From contig MLAK01000047.1 of assembly GCA_001839685.1 (NCBI GenBank), positions 1 to 13,351 on the forward strand: a stretch of DNA of 13,351 nucleotides, in the 5' to 3' direction. Below the pieces are notes generated by a model. The model did no database searches. It was not told the origin of the DNA and saw nothing but the letters and a program-made list of their open reading frames with translations. Made by a program: the position numbers and the translations under genes. The stretch is from Tritrichomonas foetus (Eukaryota; Parabasalia; Tritrichomonadida; Tritrichomonadidae). This document shows positions 1 through 7,045 of this stretch, piece after piece (within the stretch, counting starts at the first letter, position 1; the number at the start of each line of letters is the position of its first letter).

Positions 1-1
1 C

Positions 2-39
2 AAAGGCGGAAAAAGGGCTTGTCAAATCCAAACGCCTTT
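2..39. repeat. short inverted repeat at the left edge
   Basis: Seven-base arms AAAGGCG (2-8) and CGCCTTT (33-39) flank 24 bases and could form a hairpin. It touches the window edge, so it may be part of something larger, such as a transcript 3' end or an element terminus. No function can be assigned. Confidence 0.3.
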
Positions 40-127
40 TATTTTCATTTTTATTTCTGAATTTTGATTTTTTGATCTTTAAAGTAGTTTTATTGTTAAC
101 TAGTATCTAAAATTTTTTAACTCAACT

Positions 128-200
128 GCCTGCGTAGCATAGTGGTTATTGCGCTCGCCTTGTAAGCGAAAGGTCGGCGGTCCGACTCCGCTCGTAGGCA
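128..200 (+). tRNA. tRNA-Thr (anticodon UGU)
   Basis: This 73-nt gene folds as a complete cloverleaf and would decode ACA. The acceptor stem pairs 128-134 (GCCTGCG) with 193-199, with one G-U pair, and the discriminator is A at 200. The A box begins TAGCATAGTGG at 135. The seven-base anticodon loop CTTGTAA (159-165) carries U33 and anticodon TGT at 161-163. The T stem GGCGG/CCGCT encloses loop TCCGACT (181-187). Two features are slightly off: the pair at the top of the anticodon stem is C27.A43, and position 55 is C rather than the usual U of the T loop, so the B box is imperfect. A run of nine T follows directly. Isotype is confident; full activity is likely but not proven. Confidence 0.93.
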
Positions 201-209
201 TTTTTTTTT
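201..209 (+). terminator. Pol III terminator of tRNA-Thr
   Basis: Nine consecutive T residues start at the base after the discriminator, as expected for RNA polymerase III termination. Confidence 0.85.
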
Positions 210-1113
210 ATTTCTGTCAATATTCTTCATTAATATACCAAAATGAAATTCGAAAGAAAAAAGGACGTTTTATTTATCAACTTCAAATTTATTATTCATC
301 AATCAATCACAATTTGTTTCACAATTAGAGTTTTCTATCTAATTCATATCCAATGAAACCTAACATATTTTATTATTAGCATAAATAACTGTATTAGTAA
401 TACAGTATTACATACATTAAGGCTCGCAAGGGCCAGTAGTTTTTGGTAGTGACCACAAAAAAAATTTTATTATTTCCATATTAGAAAAAAAGGTGATGAA
501 CAATATTTTCACATCATTTTTATGTTCATTGATACTAAGTGAGATTGTATTCAATCATCAATATGAAAATAAACATGCCTTTTTAATACAATTCATAAAT
601 TGATATGTCCATAAAATGATTGAAATCAGTCAAAAATGATTAGAAACTTATATTCAGGAAATTTGCTTTTTTGGTGAATTACCTTTTGAGAAAAAACAAT
701 CTTTGTAAAATTAAGAAGCAAATCAATTGTGAAGAATTGATGTGTGAATTGATAGAAATTGAATGAAATTTTCGTTAAAAAATCGGTTTCTCTATATTGT
801 CTACAGAATGAACGAATATCGGTGCCAAGAGATGAAAGGAACGCTCTTGTTCATCTACCAATTCGATCCTGATCGGGCTTTGGCAATACAAATTTCTGTG
901 CTCAATTCAGATTCATCAGTAAAAAAATATGATACAAAAAGTTTACGCCATTCAAAAGTAAGGAAGCAAATTTTATAAAATTTGTGGATAATTTTTGCAA
1001 AAAAAAATCTTTGATAGTATTTATCTCCAATAACTAAAATAAAATTTTGCAAAAGCTCAGCAAAATATGACGATTTTTGATCATTTACTTTCTATCGATT
1101 ATTTACTTTCTGT
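210..1113. other. AT-rich intergenic region with no convincing gene
   Basis: No long reading frame or recognisable RNA gene is visible. The only forward frame, 763-978 (71 codons), looks like chance. Small structures are a hairpin-capable palindrome at 389-405 (arms CTGTATT/AATACAG, loop AGT), a short GC-rich island at 421-456 in very AT-rich surroundings, and a repeated ATTTACTTTCT at 1083-1093 and 1101-1111 just before the first transposon copy. Confidence 0.6.
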
Positions 1114-1121
1114 CAAATAAT
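1114..1121. repeat. left target-site duplication of element copy 1
   Basis: CAAATAAT directly precedes the left terminus at 1122 and recurs exactly at 2218-2225, directly after the right terminus. If the final T of the element (2217) is assigned to the target, the duplication is nine bases (1113-1121 and 2217-2225). Confidence 0.88.
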
Positions 1122-2217
1122 AGATGTATACAAACTAACTAGCTCTAGATGTAGAAGACTATTGAGAGATCTAAATGAATAATTGTTGATATTATTGTCA
1201 TCTAAATATTATTTAATTGTAATCCTATTAATAATATATAAATATTATAATTTAAAAATCAAGATACAGAGAAAACCAAATCCAAAAAAAAATTGTGAGA
1301 AAAAAATAAACCCCACAGAAATTTCTGAGAATTATTGAGATAAAAAGTGATTTTATAGCATTAATATCTTGATTATTTCTGATCATAAATCGTGCTTTTT
1401 ATTATCATATGACCCTCCATCGAAAATTATAATGTTTTCCAAAATACAAAAATGAAGTATAAAAAAAATATTAATAATTTTGATATAAATAAAAAAAATT
1501 TAGGCATCAATGAGAAGATTACGAATGTTTTGCCATCTAAATGGCGAGTCATCAGAAAATTCACTTGGCATCGAGTCTGGAAAAAAACATATTGGATTCC
1601 ATTTTTCTTGATTTGGTCTTTCAATCGTTGTATCTGTATCCCTGCTTGAGAATGTGCTGTTGAGGACTGCCAGTCTATTTTCTTCATATACAAAAATTTT
1701 ATGACAGAAAAGATTTCAATACATTCATATTTGTCAAATGGAAATTGAATTAATTCAACATCACTGAGTTAAAACTATCAAAATTTTCGCGATTTTTAAT
1801 TAAAAATCGATAGAAGAAGTGTAAATAGAATTATGGGAAGCAGTATTATAATCTTTGTGATTCTTGGAAAAAAAGCTTCTCACAATTTTTTTTTAAGCTT
1901 CCTCCAAAATCGCTCTTTTTTCGGTTTAATTGTTGCAAAATTTCAAAACTATGAATAAATATGGCTCATAACTATAAAAAATAGATTTAACAATTGACTG
2001 AAAGCTGTTCACCCGAAAACTGAAACAATAGCTTCTTCAGAATCATTTTCGAAATATTTGTGAATTCGACCATTTGCGAAGTTTGCGATAAGGGAAATTT
2101 TCGTCATTCTTTTAGCTATTTGGGTTTTGATTTTTGACTGATGGTATTAAGTAATACTGATGATAAGGATCATTTTAGTGATTTCGTACGTTAAGACTAT
2201 TTGGTTTGTATACATCT
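1122..2217 (+). mobile_element. non-autonomous TIR DNA transposon, copy 1 (1,096 bp)
   Basis: The element starts AGATGTATACAAAC (1122-1135) and ends with its reverse complement (2204-2217), a perfect 14-bp terminal inverted repeat that extends to 19 of 21 matches. An 8-bp duplication flanks it. Copy 2 at 2486-3581 is its reverse complement with equal length and, by eye, two substitutions (2069 and 2116). Internal features shared by both copies are a 12-bp palindrome (1316-1327) and a 20-bp palindrome (1790-1809). The longest frame is 88 codons on the minus strand (1427-1693); its C-terminal third is hydrophobic, AT-driven sequence and it resembles no transposase I know. The element is therefore probably mobilised in trans. 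TSD length of 8-9 bp would fit MULE-, Merlin- or hAT-type transposases, but the terminal sequence does not identify a family. Confidence 0.87.
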
Positions 2218-2225
2218 CAAATAAT
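2218..2225. repeat. right target-site duplication of element copy 1
   Basis: CAAATAAT follows the right terminus directly and matches 1114-1121 exactly. Confidence 0.88.
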
Positions 2226-2476
2226 CGAGAAATTGAGACATCTTTGAAAATTTATTAGAAAAAACTCATCAACATTTCTTATGAAAAATTTATTTTTTCA
2301 AAGAAGAGTAATTTGTCAATCATTATAAGGGAAACTGACTCAGAATGTAGCATTAGAATGATGATGTTAAAAAGCCAATCAAAAAAATGGAAAAGCAAAA
2401 TTTTATTCACAAAGTTAAATGAATGAACGTTTTTAGTATTTCTCACAAAAACTGAAAGAAATTAAATCCTTTATCA
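2226..2476. other. spacer between the two transposon copies
   Basis: This 251-bp AT-rich stretch between the two sets of target duplications has no frame or RNA gene that I can support. It is presumably ancestral intergenic DNA, because each element copy has its own matching target duplication on both sides. Confidence 0.6.
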
Positions 2477-2485
2477 AATATCGAT
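2477..2485. repeat. left target-site duplication of element copy 2
   Basis: AATATCGAT directly precedes the terminus at 2486 and recurs exactly at 3582-3590. Nine bases match; an 8-base alignment directly adjacent to both ends does not. Confidence 0.88.
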
Positions 2486-3581
2486 AGATGTATACAAACC
2501 AAATAGTCTTAACGTACGAAATCACTAAAATGATCCTTATCATCAGTATTACTTAATACCATCAGTCAAAAATCAAAACCCAAATAACTAAAAGAATGAC
2601 GAAAATTTCCCTTATCGCAAACTTCGCAAATGGCCGAATTCACAAATATTTCGAAAATGATTCTGAAGAAGCTATTGTTTCAGTTTTCGGGTGAACAGCT
2701 TTCAGTCAATTGTTAAATCTATTTTTTATAGTTATGAGCCATATTTATTCATAGTTTTGAAATTTTGCAACAATTAAACCGAAAAAAGAGCGATTTTGGA
2801 GGAAGCTTAAAAAAAAATTGTGAGAAGCTTTTTTTCCAAGAATCACAAAGATTATAATACTGCTTCCCATAATTCTATTTACACTTCTTCTATCGATTTT
2901 TAATTAAAAATCGCGAAAATTTTGATAGTTTTAACTCAGTGATGTTGAATTAATTCAATTTCCATTTGACAAATATGAATGTATTGAAATCTTTTCTGTC
3001 ATAAAATTTTTGTATATGAAGAAAATAGACTGGCAGTCCTCAACAGCACATTCTCAAGCAGGGATACAGATACAACGATTGAAAGACCAAATCAAGAAAA
3101 ATGGAATCCAATATGTTTTTTTCCAGACTCGATGCCAAGTGAATTTTCTGATGACTCGCCATTTAGATGGCAAAACATTCGTAATCTTCTCATTGATGCC
3201 TAAATTTTTTTTATTTATATCAAAATTATTAATATTTTTTTTATACTTCATTTTTGTATTTTGGAAAACATTATAATTTTCGATGGAGGGTCATATGATA
3301 ATAAAAAGCACGATTTATGATCAGAAATAATCAAGATATTAATGCTATAAAATCACTTTTTATCTCAATAATTCTCAGAAATTTCTGTGGGGTTTATTTT
3401 TTTCTCACAATTTTTTTTTGGATTTGGTTTTCTCTGTATCTTGATTTTTAAATTATAATATTTATATATTATTAATAGGATTACAATTAAATAATATTTA
3501 GATGACAATAATATCAACAATTATTCATTTAGATCTCTCAATAGTCTTCTACATCTAGAGCTAGTTAGTTTGTATACATCT
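2486..3581 (-). mobile_element. non-autonomous TIR DNA transposon, copy 2 (1,096 bp, inverted)
   Basis: This is the reverse complement of copy 1. A base p in copy 1 corresponds to 4703-p here along the whole length, with no indel. The two differences I found are at 2587 and 2634, both transitions relative to copy 1. The left end is AGATGTATACAAAC (2486-2499) and the right end is its complement (3568-3581). A 9-bp duplication flanks it, different from that of copy 1. The 88-codon frame appears here at 3010-3276 on the plus strand. Near identity with separate target duplications points to two recent, independent insertions rather than a single palindrome-forming duplication. Confidence 0.87.
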
Positions 3582-3590
3582 AATATCGAT
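3582..3590. repeat. right target-site duplication of element copy 2
   Basis: AATATCGAT follows the terminus at 3581 and matches 2477-2485 exactly. Confidence 0.88.
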
Positions 3591-3766
3591 CAATTTCTTT
3601 AAAACTTTGAAAACAGTTATGTTCATTTTTGTGAACTGCATTCAAATGTATAAAATTTCTCTTATATTGATGCAATGAAATAAAAGATGTTTTTAGACCT
3701 TAAATGTTCATTTTCATCTGGATTATGATTTTGAATGAAAAAGGTAAACAAGTTTTGTTTCAGATA

Positions 3767-3784
3767 TTTCAATCGTAATTGAAA
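3767..3784. repeat. short palindrome upstream of the surface protein gene
   Basis: Arms TTTCAAT and ATTGAAA flank CGTA about 65 bases before the start codon. A smaller one, ATGAC-GTTG-GTCAT, lies at 3787-3800. Either could be a binding site for a dimeric regulator, but position is the only evidence. Confidence 0.25.
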
Positions 3785-3824
3785 CCATGACGTTGGTCAT
3801 TCAAAAAGTTAAATGGGCATCAAA

Positions 3825-3829
3825 TCATA
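3825..3829 (+). promoter_or_regulatory. candidate initiator (TCATA) of the surface protein gene
   Basis: TCATA matches the trichomonad initiator pattern TCA(+1)-Y-W. Transcription from A at 3827 would give a 22-base leader before ATG 3849, close to the short leaders known in T. vaginalis. Short motifs like this also occur by chance in AT-rich DNA. Confidence 0.4.
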
Positions 3830-3848
3830 ATTATTTCAGAAAACGAAG

Positions 3849-6800
3849 ATGATGTTTGCATTACTGTTCTTTTTGACATTAGAGGCCGAAGAAAAGAAAT
3901 ATGAATATTTTTTGTATTTAATTAAACTCGATGATCCAGATTACACCTTCATTTCTCGAGGGGATAAAAATGACGAGATACTCAAGCCAAAAACATTGTA
4001 TGTAACTACAAACAAGCCCAATTTCTATGTAAAACATAACAGTTTGACAGGATGCTCGGATTACACGCATATTGATGCTGAGTCCCCCTCGTATATGCTC
4101 ACTCAGAAGGAGGCGGCTGGGTCAACAGCACAATTGGACAGATTAACTATCACAGATTATTATTTACCAGAAGTTTGCAGATTGGATACAATTAATGTTG
4201 ATTCAGAACTCAAAATCAATGAAAATGAATATACATATGCCTATGAATTAGATTCAAAATATGTAGAAATTGAACAGCTTCCATCAACACTCAGATTTGA
4301 AAAGGAAACAACTCTCAATTTCTATATCAAAAATAACCTCACCAAAAACTGTAATACTACCTACCAAAAAGTCGGTTCTATTAAATCAGATAAGACGTTG
4401 AATGTTAATTTTACATTCAGTGAAAAGAATGTTCCAGACCAATGCATTTCAAAACTTTATTATGCAAAAATCTGGGATTATTCTGATAGCATGTTTTTAG
4501 TCAAAGCTGTGATTAATGGAAAAGAAAGCAATCTTCCACTTAATGAGCATAGATTTGAGCCATTTACTGTTGATTTCTATGTCACAAGGACTGGTGATGA
4601 ACAATGTAAGAATATAAAGCTAGAATCGTATACTGCTACTCAAGATTCAACAAAATCTCTATTTATCAATGAAAATCTTTTCCCTGAAAAATGTAAACAA
4701 TTTTATCTTAATATTGAAAGTTCTGTAACTAGCCCTTATGTTGATTTTTATGCTGTACTCGGTCTTGAGTACAAAAAAATTCCAGTTTATGAAATCATTC
4801 CTTGGGAACCCAAACAAAAAGAATATCAAGTTGTTGCAAATATTTCTAACACTGGTTGTCGGAATCATCCACTTTCGAAAAAGTTTTCGCTGCAGGTAAA
4901 TAATATAACTCAAACTATCACCGATAAAGATCTTCCAACTACTTGTGTTCCTTATTATGTTGATATTCAAAGTAAAGTTGATCTGAAAAATGTTAAATTA
5001 TTTGCCGAATTTGAAAATGAAGAAAAAGAACTTCCATTTCAACATACACATATCGGGAGCTTTTCAGTTCCTGTTTATGCTAAAAATATGTTTATCGACA
5101 AATGTCAAAAAACATTAGTAACCACGGTTGAAGGAAAATTAACCAAATCAACAGTAACTCTAGGAAATGATAATATTACAGAAGATTGTATTTACCAATA
5201 TTTAGTTAGAATTAAAAATGATATTACATTTAAATATATTGAAATTCAATATTCATCAAAAGAAATTAATCAAATAAACAAAGAAATCGGTCAAAATCAA
5301 GAAATTTCACTTACTTCAATGAAACCTTTCACAGTTCAACTTGTAGCATTCAGTAATATTTGTGGAAAAATCGATCTTCAAACAGTTACAGTCAGTGAAA
5401 AAGAACCAGAAATCATTGTTTCAGTTAATAATACAATGATTCCAGATAATTGTAGAAATAATTACATTGATCTTGGTTATCCAGCATATTGTGTTCCATC
5501 ATGTGAAAATAATCAATATCTTGGAAGAACATTTTCTGAAATATCAAAAGAATTAAAAGATCTAAAAGTTGAACAACTTCATCTTGAAATCACTGGAAAG
5601 TCAGATTTGAAAGATTTAGATGTTTCAGTTGAACATAGTATCACATTCTCAGTTAGTGATGAACTTTCAGGAACATTTATTAGCAAAAATGTTGATACAT
5701 TAATTTTCTTATGTACAAACGAAGGATCATTAGGAGATACATCTAAAGTATCATTACAACTAAAATCATCAGGTAATTTGAAAAATTATGGAGATACCGA
5801 ATTTGGATATGATACACCAATTCCACCATGTGTTTTGTTTTCTAAAATTGAATCATTAACAATTAACTATGATGATTTGATAACGAATTATAAAAATTCA
5901 TTAATTCCAGCATTTTGCACACTTCAAGATCCAATTGACAAAGTCACATTAAAATCTCAAAAAGGAGATATTGACATTAAATCAATCACAACAACTAATA
6001 TTTCACTTGATGATAAAACATTTTTAAATCTGTTTTCTTATAAAATTAATGAATATTCCGAAAATATTCCAAAAGTTGAAGAATGTATTCCTAAATGTAC
6101 TGATGGAACCCCAGGTTTAGAATTTTCAGATATTTCACATAAATATGACAATCGAGATATTGATTCAATGACACTTACTATTACAGAAAATGCTAATCTT
6201 GATGAACTTGATGTTTCAATTATGAATAGTCTAATTCTTCATACGAAAGAACAAACTAATATTATTGGTACATATCGAAGTAAACATGTTGATTCATTAG
6301 TTTTTATTGATGGGGAGGCAGATATTTCTGCAGCAAACTTTTATGTTTTATCATCAGGTAAATTAAATGATTATTCGAATTCATCATTGAATTCACATAA
6401 AGCGCTTCCATCATGCGTTTTGTTTTCACAGCCTAGATCACTTACCATTGATTTTGGAACTGTTGATACGAAAGTTGAGCAATATTATCCAGCTTATATT
6501 TCTTATGGATTATTGCAAAATGTCTATGTTCAAGCCAACAATGGTGGATTTGATCTTGATAATCCTAAAATTGAAGATTATCAAATTGACACTGTTTCTT
6601 CATCAAGATCATTATCATCAAATTCATTATTGAACAAAACAAAATCTGATGGAAAAGTCACCAAATTGATTTCATATAAATTGACCGAAAGTTCACTTGA
6701 TCATGATGATGATCCAGTTAATCTTGGTGTTGTAGTTGGTGTTCCAGTTACTATTGTGGTTATTATTGTCGTTGTTGTCATTGTCGTAATTGTTGTGCGA

Positions 6801-6878
6801 AAGAACAAAAAGTCCAAGGTATCATCACACTCAACAGATTCATCACAATCATCAGTTCATGAAGATGAATCTGATTAA
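3849..6878 (+). CDS. large modular single-pass membrane surface protein
   Basis: The 1,009-residue product looks like a type I surface protein. A short hydrophobic N-terminus (residues 2-11) ending near EAEE would serve as signal peptide. Six modules follow, each with a Cys pair: 69/110, 168/199, 253/282, 337/366, 419/447 and 505/535. The last five are spaced 82-86 residues apart, and most second Cys lie in a hydrophobic-Pro-acidic-x-Cys motif (LPEVC, VPDQC, FPEKC, IPDNC). Next come two copies of a roughly 200-residue domain (about 548-745 and 746-945), each starting C-x3-C (CVPSC, CIPKC) and containing a CVLFS motif at 661 and 856. A valine-rich membrane segment spans about 958-983, followed by RKNKK and a Ser/Asp/Glu-rich tail. 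Sequons such as NLT (163) and NFT (187) fit an exported protein. Function is unknown; adhesion or sensing would be speculation. A TAAA motif follows the stop at 6895-6898. Confidence 0.88.
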   Translation: MMFALLFFLTLEAEEKKYEYFLYLIKLDDPDYTFISRGDKNDEILKPKTLYVTTNKPNFYVKHNSLTGCSDYTHIDAESPSYMLTQKEAAGSTAQLDRLTITDYYLPEVCRLDTINVDSELKINENEYTYAYELDSKYVEIEQLPSTLRFEKETTLNFYIKNNLTKNCNTTYQKVGSIKSDKTLNVNFTFSEKNVPDQCISKLYYAKIWDYSDSMFLVKAVINGKESNLPLNEHRFEPFTVDFYVTRTGDEQCKNIKLESYTATQDSTKSLFINENLFPEKCKQFYLNIESSVTSPYVDFYAVLGLEYKKIPVYEIIPWEPKQKEYQVVANISNTGCRNHPLSKKFSLQVNNITQTITDKDLPTTCVPYYVDIQSKVDLKNVKLFAEFENEEKELPFQHTHIGSFSVPVYAKNMFIDKCQKTLVTTVEGKLTKSTVTLGNDNITEDCIYQYLVRIKNDITFKYIEIQYSSKEINQINKEIGQNQEISLTSMKPFTVQLVAFSNICGKIDLQTVTVSEKEPEIIVSVNNTMIPDNCRNNYIDLGYPAYCVPSCENNQYLGRTFSEISKELKDLKVEQLHLEITGKSDLKDLDVSVEHSITFSVSDELSGTFISKNVDTLIFLCTNEGSLGDTSKVSLQLKSSGNLKNYGDTEFGYDTPIPPCVLFSKIESLTINYDDLITNYKNSLIPAFCTLQDPIDKVTLKSQKGDIDIKSITTTNISLDDKTFLNLFSYKINEYSENIPKVEECIPKCTDGTPGLEFSDISHKYDNRDIDSMTLTITENANLDELDVSIMNSLILHTKEQTNIIGTYRSKHVDSLVFIDGEADISAANFYVLSSGKLNDYSNSSLNSHKALPSCVLFSQPRSLTIDFGTVDTKVEQYYPAYISYGLLQNVYVQANNGGFDLDNPKIEDYQIDTVSSSRSLSSNSLLNKTKSDGKVTKLISYKLTESSLDHDDDPVNLGVVVGVPVTIVVIIVVVVIVVIVVRKNKKSKVSSHSTDSSQSSVHEDESD

Positions 6879-7045
6879 TCAAGGTTAATATGATTAAACT
6901 TTTTAAACAAAAAAAAAAAAAATGTTAAACTAACTAAAAATTCTATGGTATTTAAATTTAAATCAAATATTTTTATTTTCATCTAATAAATCATTCTGAA
7001 AATTTTCTACATTAAAAGTATAAGTGAAAATTCTCGTTTAAAATT
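6879..7045. other. convergent intergenic region with two 3' ends
   Basis: The surface protein gene and the G6PD-6PGL gene converge across 167 bp. TAAA motifs, the core of the trichomonad polyadenylation signal, lie at 6895-6898 on the plus strand and at 7045-7048 on the minus strand, where the motif overlaps the G6PD-6PGL stop codon. A poly-A run of 13 or more bases is at about 6909-6922. No gene is visible. Confidence 0.5.

Noticed and set aside
763..978. 71-codon forward frame as a gene
   Set aside because: It is short, overlaps a similar frame on the other strand, has no recognisable motif, and lies in AT-rich intergenic DNA.
1452..1649. 65-codon frame opposite the 88-codon frame in the transposon
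   Set aside because: It is the antisense shadow of the other frame and is rich in Lys/Asn/Ile from AT content.
1114..3590. One giant palindrome produced by a single inverted duplication
   Set aside because: Each arm has its own terminal inverted repeats and a different perfect target duplication, so two insertions explain it better.
4659..4970. 103-codon minus-strand frame inside the surface protein gene
   Set aside because: It is a shadow of the well-supported 1,009-residue frame.
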